A DNA stretch of 64,000 nt, from positions 62,001 to 126,000 of the forward strand of contig NZ_FNVA01000006.1 in the NCBI RefSeq assembly GCF_900108185.1, written 5' to 3'. Below the pieces are notes generated by a model. The model made no database searches. It saw nothing but the letters and a program-made list of their open reading frames with translations, and was not told the origin of the DNA. Below are positions 55,225-64,000 of the stretch, piece after piece; positions within the stretch are counted from its first letter, which is position 1; each line of letters starts with the position of its first letter. A program made the position numbers and the translations under genes. Source of the DNA: Bryocella elongata. Lineage in GTDB: Bacteria > Acidobacteriota > Terriglobia > Terriglobales > Acidobacteriaceae.

Positions 55225-56234
55225 CCCCACCTGAGATCGCCGCCGAAGAGTCGCAGCCCTCCGCGCCTACATACACCTTAGGGCCTAAGGCCGACTGCCG
55301 CGATGCTTTCTCGCAAACCCTCGTTGAGCTCGCAGGGAGCGACCCTCGTGTCTGCGCCGTCGTCAATGACTCGGTGTCCTCTACGAAGCTGAAGGGCTTT
55401 ATGGGGAAGTATCCGGAGCGCTTCGTCAACGTCGGCATCGCGGAACAGAACATGGTCGGAGTTGGCACGGGACTCGCGAACGGAGGTATGCTGCCATTTG
55501 TCTGCGGAGCATCGTGCTTCCTCACCGCGCGCGCCATGGAGCAGGTTAAGGTCGACCTGGGCTACACGCGCTCCAACGTGAAGCTCTGCGGCATGTCCTC
55601 CGGCATGGCCTACGGTCAGCTTGGCCCAACGCATCATTCCATCGAAGACATTGCGTGGACGCGAGTGATCCCCAACCTCACCGTGATTGTGCCTGCGGAT
55701 GCAGCCGAGACAGAAGCCGCCATGCGTTTTGCTCATGCTACCGACGGTCCGATGTTCCTGCGCATCAGCCGTGTCCCTGTGCCGTCGATCCTTCCGAAGG
55801 GCCACGTCTTTGAACCGGGCAAGGCAGTCCTGCTGCGCGAAGGCCACGACGTGACTCTGATGGCCAATGGAGTCCTTGTCAGCCGCGCGTTGGAGGCAGC
55901 CAACGCCCTTGCAGCAATGGGCATCGAAGCCCGTGTACTGAACATGAGCTCCATCAAGCCGTTCGACGAGCCAGCGGTGCTTGCGGCAGCACGTGGTACG
56001 CGCGGCATCGTCACGGCAGAAGAAGGCCTGCGTGCAGGCGGTCTTGGAGGCATCGTCGCGGAGATCCTTGCGACCAAAGCCCGCAATGCTCCTCCGCTCC
56101 GCATCCTCGGGCTGCCGGACGTCTTCGCCCCGACCGGCACAGCAGAGTTTCTGCTCGAGCACTTCGGCCTCACCGCAAAAGGCATCGTCGATGCATCGGT
56201 CGAGCTCGTTGGGAGTAAGCTACCGGCCAGATGA
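55218..56234 (+). CDS. aptB: Apulose-4-phosphate-type transketolase, C-terminal subunit
   Basis: 338 residues with the transketolase pyrimidine domain (FVNVGIAEQNMVGVGTGLA, catalytic Glu in IAEQN) and the C-terminal domain (VTLMANGVLVSRALEAANALA). It completes the enzyme with AptA. The start ATG lies inside the aptA end (ATGGTAA) with GGAGG nine bases upstream; the longer frame from 55149 would overlap aptA more. The stop overlaps the kinase start as ATGA. Confidence 0.88.
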   Translation: MVTPPEIAAEESQPSAPTYTLGPKADCRDAFSQTLVELAGSDPRVCAVVNDSVSSTKLKGFMGKYPERFVNVGIAEQNMVGVGTGLANGGMLPFVCGASCFLTARAMEQVKVDLGYTRSNVKLCGMSSGMAYGQLGPTHHSIEDIAWTRVIPNLTVIVPADAAETEAAMRFAHATDGPMFLRISRVPVPSILPKGHVFEPGKAVLLREGHDVTLMANGVLVSRALEAANALAAMGIEARVLNMSSIKPFDEPAVLAAARGTRGIVTAEEGLRAGGLGGIVAEILATKARNAPPLRILGLPDVFAPTGTAEFLLEHFGLTAKGIVDASVELVGSKLPAR

Positions 56235-57736
56235 CGCTTTTGCATGCAGCAGCGGAGGTTGTGCTGGCTATCGACCAGGGCACGACGAACACCAAGTGTG
56301 TTGCGGTCAATCGCGATGGCGCCGTAGTGTGCATAGCGGCCGCGCCGCTGGCTATGCTCTCGCCCCGCGATCAATGGATGGAGCAATCGCCGGCTGACAT
56401 CTTGGCCAGCGTCAGCACCACGTTGCAGGAGGCAGCGAAAGAATGCACGGACCGAGGCTTCCGGATCGCAGGCATCGCCATCTCCAACCAGCGGGAGACC
56501 GCTCTTGCATGGGATGCCGCCACTGGGGATGTCATCGGGAACGCGATCAGTTGGCAGTGCCGCCGTTCAACCGGCGTCTGCGATCGCATCGCTTCGCATG
56601 CACTTGAGATTCACGAGCGCACAGGCCTCGTGCTCGATCCCCTGGTGAGCGCGTCGAAGTGGGCGTGGCTTCTCACGGAGAGTGCTCTCGCAACGCGAGC
56701 CAAAGACCTCATGGCATCCGGAGATCTTCGATTCGGGAACGTCGACGCTTGGCTGCTATGGTGGCTTACCGGGGGCAAGGTTCACGCGACGGACCACACC
56801 AATGCCTCTCGCACGGCGCTCTTTGGACTGACTAGCCTCGCTTGGGACAGCGAGATGGCTGGCCTCTTCGGCATTGATATCAGCGCGCTTCCTGAAGTAA
56901 AGACATCCGCCAGCCACTTCGGCGTATGCAATGCAATCGGTTCGCTGCAAGGCGTGCCCATTGTCAGCATGGTCGGTGATTCGCACGCTGCGCTTGCAGC
57001 GCAGGGGCCGTCGGGAACGGTGAAGGCGACGTACGGCACCGGATCCTCGCTGATGGTGGCACTCGACGAGCTTCCCCGGGACAGCAAGGGGCTTGCAAGA
57101 GCCATCGGATACTCAACGACCAGCGGTGTGCAATACGCCCTCGAAGGCAATATCGCGATGAGCGGCGCGGCCTTGAAGTGGGTCGGAGATTTCCTTGGCC
57201 TTGCAGACCCCGTCGCCGATACGGCAGCTCTCGCAGCATCGGTACCCGATAGCGATGGCGTCGTCTTCGTCCCTGCGATGGCTGGCCTCGGCGCTCCGTG
57301 GTGGGATGCATCCGCTCGTGGAGCTCTGTTGAACCTGGGCCCGTGGCATACGAAGGCTCACATGGCTCGTGCTGCGCTTGAGTCGATCACGCATCAGGTG
57401 ACGGACGTCTTCGAGGCCATGGTTGAAGCTACCGGCGTTGTCTTGCCTGCGCTGAGCGCGGATGGTGGAGCGACGCGAAACGACTCGCTGATGCAGTTCC
57501 AGGCAGACATGCTGCAATGTGAGGTCCGCAGATCTCAGCGGGAGGAGCTTTCGGCAATTGGTGCCGCCTGGCTTGGCGGTGTGACGCTTGGCTGGTGGAA
57601 GTCTGTGGACGAGCCGTATCGAATGGCTGCTCCACCTCAGCTCTTCAGTCCACTCATGCCCAATGACCTACGCGTAACGCGTCGCCAGGTCTGGCTCGAA
57701 TCGGTCCGTCGCACCCTCTCGCAGGGGGCAGCATGA
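56231..57736 (+). CDS. aplK: FGGY-family sugar kinase, apulose-kinase-like
   Basis: 501 residues: DQGTTNTKCVAVN at the N-terminus, ISNQRETALAWD, FGNVDAWLLWWLTGG and the ATP-binding ALSADGGATRNDSLMQFQADML. These are all FGGY landmarks (close to glycerol kinase in pattern). Between transketolase subunits and a sugar ABC transporter the expected reaction is D-apulose to apulose-4-phosphate. Coupled at both ends by ATGA overlaps. Confidence 0.87.
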   Translation: MTLLHAAAEVVLAIDQGTTNTKCVAVNRDGAVVCIAAAPLAMLSPRDQWMEQSPADILASVSTTLQEAAKECTDRGFRIAGIAISNQRETALAWDAATGDVIGNAISWQCRRSTGVCDRIASHALEIHERTGLVLDPLVSASKWAWLLTESALATRAKDLMASGDLRFGNVDAWLLWWLTGGKVHATDHTNASRTALFGLTSLAWDSEMAGLFGIDISALPEVKTSASHFGVCNAIGSLQGVPIVSMVGDSHAALAAQGPSGTVKATYGTGSSLMVALDELPRDSKGLARAIGYSTTSGVQYALEGNIAMSGAALKWVGDFLGLADPVADTAALAASVPDSDGVVFVPAMAGLGAPWWDASARGALLNLGPWHTKAHMARAALESITHQVTDVFEAMVEATGVVLPALSADGGATRNDSLMQFQADMLQCEVRRSQREELSAIGAAWLGGVTLGWWKSVDEPYRMAAPPQLFSPLMPNDLRVTRRQVWLESVRRTLSQGAA

Positions 57737-59280
57737 GCAACGCCTCCGACATCCTTCTCGAAGCGAGAAACATCACCAAGCGTTACCCCGGACAGCTTGC
57801 GCTGGATGATGTGACCTTCCGCGTCTATCGTGGCCGCGTCAACGTACTTATCGGAGAGAACGGGGCTGGCAAGTCGACGTTGATGCGTATCCTTTGCGGA
57901 GCCGAATCCCACGATGAAGGCGAGATCTGGATGGATGCTCAACTCCTGACATTGGGCTCTCCCCGCGCGGCCGCGGCGCATGGAATCGCCATCGTGCACC
58001 AGGAACTCTCTGTCTTCGCCAACCTCGACGTGAGCGAAAACATCTTCGCTGGCCGCGAGATGGTCTCGATGGGCATGGTGAATCGGCGAGCCGAGGACGA
58101 GCGCTCGTTGTCCGCCCTGACGCGGCTCCGCAAGCCGCTGGAAGCATCGACACTCGCTTCGGAGCTCTCGCTAGGTTGTCGGCAGGTGCTCGAAATAGCT
58201 CGCGCTCTCGCCCATCAGTCCAGGTTACTCATCCTCGACGAACCCACCTCTGCGCTGTCGCAGGCTGAGGCCGAAACGCTCTTCGAAGCCATCGGTGATC
58301 TGCTTGCAGCAGGCCTCACAATCATCTACATCTCCCATCGGCTTGGAGAGTTGATGCGTCTCGGCGATGCGTTCACAGTCTTGCGATCAGGCAAAGTGGT
58401 CGGCACGGCGATGCGCGGCGAAGCAACGAGAGAGTGGATCGTGACCACCATGAGCGGTCGCCCGATGCATGTGAAAACCGAACGCCGCCGCGTCGCAGAT
58501 GCAACCAGGATGCTTGAGGTGCGCGACCTTACAGTGGGACGCGGATTGGATGGCGGATCAGCCGAGCCCGTACTTGATCGCATCAGCCTCAGTGTTTGCC
58601 GCGGCGAGATCGTTGGTATCTTCGGTCTCCTCGGCGCAGGCCGTACCGAGCTGCTCGAGACGCTTGCTGGATCCGCTCCTGGCTTCACCGGCGACATAGC
58701 GGTCGATGGACACCGCGCCAGGCTGCGTTCCGTCTCCGATGCGATGGATGCTGGCATAGCGCTTGTCCCTGAAGACCGGCAGCGTGATGGGTTGGTGCCT
58801 GAACTCAGCGTGCGCGAGAACATCGTGCTGGCTCTCCAGGGCGAACGCTGGCTCTCACGCACGAAGGAAACGGAACGCGTGATGGAACTGGTCCGAAAGC
58901 TCCGCATCGAGGTGCGCGATATCGAACTCCCTGTCACTGCATTGTCCGGAGGAAATCAACAGAAGGTCCTGCTGGCGCGTTGTCTCGCACGCAAGCCGCG
59001 TGTCTTGCTTCTTGACGAGCCCACGCGCGGCGTGGATGCCAACGCCAAGGCGGAGATCTATCGCGTACTCCGCGAACTCGCGGACGAAGGCTTGAGCGTG
59101 CTCTTCACGTCAAGCGAGATCGAAGAGACCGAAGAGCTCGCCGATCGCGCGTTGGTCATGCGCGAAGGACGCATCGTGGCTGAGCTTGGCCCTGGAGAAA
59201 TGACCGATGTGGCATTGATGAACGCTGCCAGTCATGATGTTGCGGCAAGTCGTATCGACCGGAGGATGCTGACGACATGA
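57733..59280 (+). CDS. Sugar ABC transporter ATP-binding protein, RbsA-like
   Basis: 515 residues with two fused nucleotide-binding domains. First: Walker A GENGAGKSTLMRI, LSLGCRQVLEIAR in place of a canonical signature, LLILDEPTSALS. Second: GLLGAGRTELLETL (degenerate Walker A as is normal in this family), LSGGNQQKVLLARCLA, VLLLDEPTRGVD. Energises uptake through the RbsC-like permease encoded next. Likely imports D-apiose here. Starts overlap both neighbours. Confidence 0.93.
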   Translation: MSNASDILLEARNITKRYPGQLALDDVTFRVYRGRVNVLIGENGAGKSTLMRILCGAESHDEGEIWMDAQLLTLGSPRAAAAHGIAIVHQELSVFANLDVSENIFAGREMVSMGMVNRRAEDERSLSALTRLRKPLEASTLASELSLGCRQVLEIARALAHQSRLLILDEPTSALSQAEAETLFEAIGDLLAAGLTIIYISHRLGELMRLGDAFTVLRSGKVVGTAMRGEATREWIVTTMSGRPMHVKTERRRVADATRMLEVRDLTVGRGLDGGSAEPVLDRISLSVCRGEIVGIFGLLGAGRTELLETLAGSAPGFTGDIAVDGHRARLRSVSDAMDAGIALVPEDRQRDGLVPELSVRENIVLALQGERWLSRTKETERVMELVRKLRIEVRDIELPVTALSGGNQQKVLLARCLARKPRVLLLDEPTRGVDANAKAEIYRVLRELADEGLSVLFTSSEIEETEELADRALVMREGRIVAELGPGEMTDVALMNAASHDVAASRIDRRMLTT

Positions 59281-60353
59281 ACGCTTCCGGAGCCAAACTG
59301 CTTGCGAAGGGAAGGCTTGCGCAATCTCCCGCGAGGCTCGTCCTGATCGCACTGCGCATGCGTGCGTTACTGGTGCTCATTGCGCTGGTCGTGGTGTTCA
59401 CCATCCTGTCTCCGGACTTCCTTACCGCGAACAATCTGTCCATCCTCTCCAAGCACATCGCGGTGTATTCCATCCTCGCCATTGGCATGACCTTCGTTGT
59501 GCTCACCGGTGGCATCGATCTTTCGGTCGGCTCTGTCGCCGGCCTCAGCGGCATTGTCGCCGGCTACGTGCTCACGCATGGCATTATGATCGGCGGCATC
59601 GCACGATACCCCGGCGTTGCTGCTGCAATTGTCGCCGCGCTCACGGTAAGCCTCGTGGCGGGTGCCGTAAATGGATGGCTGGTCAGTCGTGCGGCAGTCG
59701 CGCCGTTCATCGCCACGCTGGGATCGCTATATATCGCACGGGGCGCGGCGCTCCTGTTCTCGAACGGAAAGACCTTTCCTGGCCTGGGCGCGGATTCCCC
59801 TCACGGCAGCCGGTTCTTCACGATGCTGGGCCAGTCGTTTCTGCTCAGGCTTCCGCTGCCCGTATGGATTGCGCTGGCGCTCTTCGCCATCGCGGCGACG
59901 ATCGCGGCGAAGACTCCCTTCGGCCGCCATGTCTACGCGGTCGGTGGCAACGAACGTGCCGCGCGGCTCTCAGGGGTACGCGTACCGCGCGTGAAGTTTA
60001 TCGCGTACCTGGTCTCCGCATTGGCTGCCGGCATCGTAGGACTGCTCATCGCTTCGGAGCTTGAGTCCGCGCATCCCGCCACCGGGGAGAGCTTCGAGCT
60101 CACGGCGATCGCAGCCATCGTGTTGGGTGGAACCTCGCTGATGGGCGGTCGAGGCTCCGTGAGCGGATCGCTGCTCGGTGCATGCGTCATCGGCATACTC
60201 GCCGATGGTATGGTCATGCTCGGCGTAAGCGAGTTCTGGCAAATGGTGGTGAAGGGTGTGGTCATCGTCCTCGCCGTCGCCGGAGATCAATTGCAGACCC
60301 GCCTGCAGGCGAAGCTGCTTCCATTTCTGCTTCGCTCCAACGCGGAGGCATGA
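59277..60353 (+). CDS. Sugar ABC transporter permease, RbsC-like
   Basis: 358 residues with about nine to ten hydrophobic helices and the family block FVVLTGGIDLSVGSVAGLSG. Also YAVGGNERAARLSGVRV and IVLGGTSLMGGRGSVSG near the C-terminal half. Forms the inner-membrane pore of the carbohydrate uptake 2 (CUT2) type. Its start overlaps the ATPase stop and its stop lies one base before the binding-protein start. Confidence 0.93.
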   Translation: MNASGAKLLAKGRLAQSPARLVLIALRMRALLVLIALVVVFTILSPDFLTANNLSILSKHIAVYSILAIGMTFVVLTGGIDLSVGSVAGLSGIVAGYVLTHGIMIGGIARYPGVAAAIVAALTVSLVAGAVNGWLVSRAAVAPFIATLGSLYIARGAALLFSNGKTFPGLGADSPHGSRFFTMLGQSFLLRLPLPVWIALALFAIAATIAAKTPFGRHVYAVGGNERAARLSGVRVPRVKFIAYLVSALAAGIVGLLIASELESAHPATGESFELTAIAAIVLGGTSLMGGRGSVSGSLLGACVIGILADGMVMLGVSEFWQMVVKGVVIVLAVAGDQLQTRLQAKLLPFLLRSNAEA

Positions 60354-60354
60354 C

Positions 60355-61299
60355 ATGCGCCGACCCTGCGTTCCATTCGTTGCTGCGTTGATGGCGTTGC
60401 CACTCCTTCAAAGTTGCGATCGCGGCGTGCGTCCTCCGCTTATCGCGATCATCGTCCCTTCGCAGGACAACCCCTTCTTCAAGGCTGAAGCAGACGCCGC
60501 CGCAGTGCGTGCGCGTGCCCTGGGCTACCGCGTGCGGATCGACTCACACGGTGATGACGCCTACCTCCAGGACAATCTCATCGATGCAGCGATTGCCTCC
60601 GGAGCGAAGGCCATCGTGCTCGATAACGCGGGAACAGACGCATCGATCTCAGCCGTGCGTCGTGCGACTCGCGCCGGCATCGCCTGCTTCCTCATCGACC
60701 GTGACATCGCCGCGACCGGAATCGCTAAGGCGCAGATCATTGCAGACAACGACCAGGGAGCACGTATCGTCGCTGCTGAGTTCGTTCGACGCATGGGCGC
60801 TGCTGGTGGGGATTATGCGGAGCTGCTCGGCAAGGAGAGCGATACGAATGCGCAGGTCCGCACCAGGGGATTTCACGCGGTGCTCGATGGTGATAAGCAG
60901 CTGCACCGAGTGGCGGCACAGTCAGCAGACTGGTCCCAGTCCGAGGCCTTTGATAAGACGGAGGTCATCCTGCAGTCCCACGCAACAATCAAGGGAATCA
61001 TCGCAGGCAATGACACCATGGCGCTCGGCGCCGTGGCTGCGGCGCGGTCCTCGGGCCGTCCCGTCGCTGTGATCACGGGCTTCGATGGATCCCCCGATGC
61101 ACTCGCGGCGATAAAGTCCGCGCAACTGAGCGCGACGACGCTGCAGCCTGCTGCCATCATCTCCCGTATGGCCGTCGACGAGCTCGACCGCTATCTCAAG
61201 ACCGGAACCACGGGGAAGCCCGAACGGCAGATTATTCCATGCGACCTGGTCACGCCCTCGAACGTCGACGAGTTCGTGGACTTTGAAAAAATCCGATAG
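60355..61299 (+). CDS. Periplasmic sugar-binding lipoprotein of the ABC transporter
   Basis: 314 residues. Lipobox LLQSC ends the signal peptide, so it is an inner-membrane-anchored lipoprotein. The RbsB-type fold shows [33 protein letters not shown] and [21 protein letters not shown]. The start has GGAGG six bases upstream; an earlier frame from 60256 lies inside the permease. Known apiose-binding proteins belong to this family, but specificity cannot be read from sequence. Confidence 0.9.
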   Translation: MRRPCVPFVAALMALPLLQSCDRGVRPPLIAIIVPSQDNPFFKAEADAAAVRARALGYRVRIDSHGDDAYLQDNLIDAAIASGAKAIVLDNAGTDASISAVRRATRAGIACFLIDRDIAATGIAKAQIIADNDQGARIVAAEFVRRMGAAGGDYAELLGKESDTNAQVRTRGFHAVLDGDKQLHRVAAQSADWSQSEAFDKTEVILQSHATIKGIIAGNDTMALGAVAAARSSGRPVAVITGFDGSPDALAAIKSAQLSATTLQPAAIISRMAVDELDRYLKTGTTGKPERQIIPCDLVTPSNVDEFVDFEKIR

Positions 61300-61321
61300 G
61301 CACCACTTGCGAGGAACAACG

Positions 61322-62728
61322 ATGGCAACCACACTGGGCGTAATTCTTGGCAACCGCAACTTCTTTCCTGACTCACTGATCGGCGAGGCACGTCGCGAGC
61401 TCTCCGCTCTCTTCGCTGCGCTGGAGATCGAGCCCGTATGGCTCATCGACGAGACGAAGCTTGGCGCCGTCGAGACGTGGTCCGATGCGATGAAGTGCGG
61501 CGAGCTCTTCCGCCGCAATCGTGATCGCATCGAAGGCGTGCTTGTCTGCCTGCCCAACTTTGGCGACGAGAAGGGAGTCGCCGACTCCTTGCGTCTCAGC
61601 GAACTCAACGTGCCTGTGTTGGTGCAGGCTTGCCCGGATGACCTCGACGCCTTCGGCCTCGAGCGGCGTCGCGATGCCTTCTGCGGCAAGATCTCAGCCT
61701 GCAACAACCTTCGCCAGTACGGCATCAAGTACTCCCTTACGACCGACCATACCTGTGCCATCGGCTCCCCAGAGTTCCGCGCCGACATGGTCCGCTTCGT
61801 GGGGACCTGCAAGGTCTCACGCGGTTTGCGTCGCGTGCGGCTTGGTGCCGTCGGCGCTCGTCCGAATGCTTTCAACACCACGCGCTACAGCGAGAAGCTT
61901 TTCGAAGCCGCGGGCATCACGGTCAACACGATCGATCTCTCCGAGGTCTTCGGCAACGCTGCCGGAATCGCCGACAGCGACGCACGCGTGAAGCAGCAGA
62001 TCGACAAGATCAAGAGCTATGCGGATTCATCGAAGGCTCCCGACGAATCCCTCAAGCGCATGGCGAAGTTCGCCATTGTCGTCGACGACTGGATGCGGGA
62101 GCTTGGCATCACCGCTACGGCAATCCAGTGCTGGAGCTCGATGCAGAAGAACTATGGCGTAAACGTCTGCACCGTCATGAGCATGATGAGCGAGCAGATG
62201 CTGCCTTCAGCATGCGAGGTCGACGTCGCTGGCGTCGTGTCGATGTACGCTCTGCAGCTTGCCTCGCAGACTCCCAGTGCTCTCGTGGACTGGAACAACA
62301 ACTACGGCAAGGATCGCGATACCTGCGTCTTCTTTCACTGCGGCAACTGGGCGAAGGACTTCCTGCCCGACATCCGCATCGGCACCGCACCGATCCTGGG
62401 CACAGTGCTTGGGGAAGAGAACACCGTGGGTGCGCTCGAGGGCCGCACACCGGCGGGTCCCGTCACCTTTGGTCGACTCAGCACGGATGATGTGGCAGGC
62501 AAGATCCGGGCCTACGTTGGACAGGGCCAGTTCACCGATCAGCCGCTCGACACCTTCGGTACACGGGCTGTCGTCAATGTCCCAGGCTTGCAGAAGTTGA
62601 TGCACGTCGTGTGCCGCAACGGCTTCGAACATCATGCCGCGATGACCAGGGGCCATGTGGCTCCAGCCGTAGCCGAGGCGCTCGACACCTACATGGGCTG
62701 GGATGTCTACCATCACGGCGCGGAGTAG
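61322..62728 (+). CDS. L-fucose/L-arabinose isomerase-superfamily protein
   Basis: 468 residues. Two-Rossmann-domain start ([17 protein letters not shown]), then [23 protein letters not shown] and a C-terminal LADWNN-like block ([19 protein letters not shown]) as in the ketol-isomerase superfamily with metal ligands from Glu/Asp/His. Such proteins interconvert aldoses and ketoses. As the last gene of the operon it is the best candidate for the aldose-ketose step (D-apiose to D-apulose), though I am not sure it belongs to the same family as characterised apiose isomerases. The start has GAGGA seven bases upstream. Confidence 0.83.
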   Translation: MATTLGVILGNRNFFPDSLIGEARRELSALFAALEIEPVWLIDETKLGAVETWSDAMKCGELFRRNRDRIEGVLVCLPNFGDEKGVADSLRLSELNVPVLVQACPDDLDAFGLERRRDAFCGKISACNNLRQYGIKYSLTTDHTCAIGSPEFRADMVRFVGTCKVSRGLRRVRLGAVGARPNAFNTTRYSEKLFEAAGITVNTIDLSEVFGNAAGIADSDARVKQQIDKIKSYADSSKAPDESLKRMAKFAIVVDDWMRELGITATAIQCWSSMQKNYGVNVCTVMSMMSEQMLPSACEVDVAGVVSMYALQLASQTPSALVDWNNNYGKDRDTCVFFHCGNWAKDFLPDIRIGTAPILGTVLGEENTVGALEGRTPAGPVTFGRLSTDDVAGKIRAYVGQGQFTDQPLDTFGTRAVVNVPGLQKLMHVVCRNGFEHHAAMTRGHVAPAVAEALDTYMGWDVYHHGAE

Positions 62729-62747
62729 TCTTACCCAAGCCCCAACA

Positions 62748-62781
62748 GCAACGGCCCGCAGACTCGTCTGCGGGCCGTTGC
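62748..62781. terminator. Strong bidirectional terminator
   Basis: A perfect 16-bp stem (arms 62748-62763 and 62766-62781) with a two-base centre, lying between the convergent operon end and rseP. Very stable, G+C-rich; no clear T tract, but symmetric and well placed. Confidence 0.85.
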
Positions 62782-62802
62782 GTCTCTTGCGATCCCCGCG
62801 TT

Positions 62803-64000
62803 CTAGTGTCCGCGGAGGCGCGTGATGTCGTTGAAGAACACGAAGCACGCGAAGACGATCAGGCAAACGAACGCGACCTGGTAGATGCGCTCCTTCAGCG
62901 CCTCGTTCACGTCGCGCTGCATCAGGCTCTCCACCATCAGGAAGACGATCATCGCGCCATCAAGTGGAGGAAAGGGCAGCAGGTTGAATGCGCCCAGCTG
63001 GATGGAGATCGTCGCCATGAAGCGGACCAGCGTCCACGGGCCAAGCTGCGTCGCAATGTCGATCTGTTGCGCGATGCCGACAGGCCCCATCAGCTGCTTC
63101 GCCGAAACCTGGCGCGTGAACATGCCCTTCAGCACGCGCACCACCATCGTCGAATCATCCACGTTGCTCTCGTAGGCTTCGCCGAGCGCCGCGCCCCACG
63201 GCAGCTTCTCCACCGTCACCGGCGTCGCCGCCGGCTGGAAGCCGAAGCAGTAGTTCTTGCCGCCGCATGCTGCCAGCTTCTCTGGCGTCGCGCTCAGGTT
63301 CAGCATCTGTGCGTTGCGGCGAACCAGCAGCGTCACGGGAGCGCCGCCGCGATCACGCAGGTACGCTTGCATCGCCTGCACCGAGTGCGGCGAGTATGCG
63401 TCCACGCGAATCAGTTCATCACCGCTCTGCAGGCCTGCGCGAAACGCCGGGGTGTCCGAGCTCACCGTCACCACCTTGATCGGCGCATCCTGTTCCCGCG
63501 GCTGGAAGCCCAGCGCGGTAAACAAACTGAGCGGGTCACTTGGGTTGTCCATGTGTGCCGATGCGAGATCCAGCATGCCGGTCTGCACCTGGCCCTGGTG
63601 GCTGAAGGTGATGGGCAGCGATTGGTGCATGTGCAGTGCGCACTCCACGGAGATCTTCTCCCACGTGGGATTCGCCTTGCCGTTAAAGCTCAGGATCGTA
63701 TCTCCGGAGCCCATGCCGAGACTGGCCGCCGGCGTGTTCGCGGGCACGTAATCGACCACCGCAGGCCCGCTCAGATACTTGTCGACCTCGTGGTGGTAGT
63801 GCGAGAGCGCAGCCATCAGGATGAAGGCGAGGATGAAGTTCGCCAGCGGTCCCGCGACGCCGATGATCATGCGCTGCCAGCGCGGCTTGGCAGGGAACTC
63901 ATCCGGAGCGGCGTTCACTGCCGAGCCACCGTACTCGCCGGCCATCTTCACGTAGCCGCCCAGCGGCAGAGCGGCGATGCGGTAGTCGGTGTCGCCATAC
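62803..64000 (-). CDS. rseP: RIP zinc metalloprotease RseP (N-terminus off window)
   Basis: About 399 codons are visible, continuing over the right edge. Membrane helix with GVAGPLANFILAFI, two PDZ-like domains (GDTILSFNG and SGDELIRVDAYS), and the C-terminal active-site Asp motif FNLLPFPPLDGAMI. The visible N-terminal part YRIAALPLGGYVKMAGE is typical; the HExxH zinc motif lies beyond the window. Site-2 proteases cut anti-sigma factors within the membrane. It is a housekeeping gene unrelated to the sugar locus. Confidence 0.93.
   Translation of the reverse strand, partial: YGDTDYRIAALPLGGYVKMAGEYGGSAVNAAPDEFPAKPRWQRMIIGVAGPLANFILAFILMAALSHYHHEVDKYLSGPAVVDYVPANTPAASLGMGSGDTILSFNGKANPTWEKISVECALHMHQSLPITFSHQGQVQTGMLDLASAHMDNPSDPLSLFTALGFQPREQDAPIKVVTVSSDTPAFRAGLQSGDELIRVDAYSPHSVQAMQAYLRDRGGAPVTLLVRRNAQMLNLSATPEKLAACGGKNYCFGFQPAATPVTVEKLPWGAALGEAYESNVDDSTMVVRVLKGMFTRQVSAKQLMGPVGIAQQIDIATQLGPWTLVRFMATISIQLGAFNLLPFPPLDGAMIVFLMVESLMQRDVNEALKERIYQVAFVCLIVFACFVFFNDITRLRGH

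Overview
The window (about 60% G+C, mostly coding, signal-peptide-rich) looks like a soil or plant-litter Acidobacterium of the Terriglobia type (Granulicella/Terriglobus/Edaphobacter-like). This rests on gene content: an Oar-like TonB-dependent receptor with an N-terminal carboxypeptidase-regulatory domain, many secreted glycoside hydrolases, and a Tad pilus locus. No rRNA, tRNA, IS element, integrase or CRISPR array was seen.

Layout. (1) 1-8050, minus strand: end of a biosynthetic cluster. A flippase-like exporter is followed by an A-PCP loading protein whose specificity-code residues I read as the threonine code, translationally coupled to a KS-AT-ACP-aminotransferase polyketide synthase that runs off the left edge. 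(2) 8336-11030, minus: a secreted alpha/beta hydrolase and a polytopic GT-C-like membrane protein. (3) 11456-18790, plus: a compact Tad/Flp pilus operon (flp, cpaB, cpaC, cpaE, cpaF, tadB, tadC). (4) 18806-54210: a large polysaccharide-utilisation region with GH29, three GH78, GH42, two GH43-like, GH127, an alpha-glucuronidase-like GH, a CE15/CE19-like esterase, an MGH1-like GH, an FGE-sialidase fusion, a TonB receptor and a GH140 (apiosidase)-like enzyme. Embedded in it are an IclR/LacI-hybrid regulator and a small intracellular module (RuBisCO-like protein, DUF1537 kinase, Asp/Glu-racemase-like protein, MFS transporter). (5) 54313-62728, plus: a tightly coupled seven-gene operon (split transketolase, FGGY kinase, sugar ABC transporter, ketol-isomerase-family protein) matching the transketolase-type D-apiose pathway. 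(6) 62803-64000, minus: truncated site-2 protease RseP.

How it may work together. Apiose, L-rhamnose, L-fucose, L-arabinose, galactose and uronic acids together point to rhamnogalacturonan II or another apiose-bearing pectin. The TonB receptor would import oligosaccharides, the secreted or periplasmic enzymes would strip side chains, and the GH140-like enzyme would release D-apiose. The divergently transcribed operon would import apiose by ABC transport, isomerise it to apulose, phosphorylate it, and cleave it with a two-subunit apulose-4-phosphate transketolase. The RuBisCO-like protein plus DUF1537 kinase resembles the second half of the known apionate route (3-oxo-isoapionate kinase and RLP). 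It is coupled to a GH127 and lacks the upstream apionate enzymes here, so it may serve another branched acid of the same glycan. The substrate assignments are inference from families and neighbourhood; the gene structures are read directly from the sequence.
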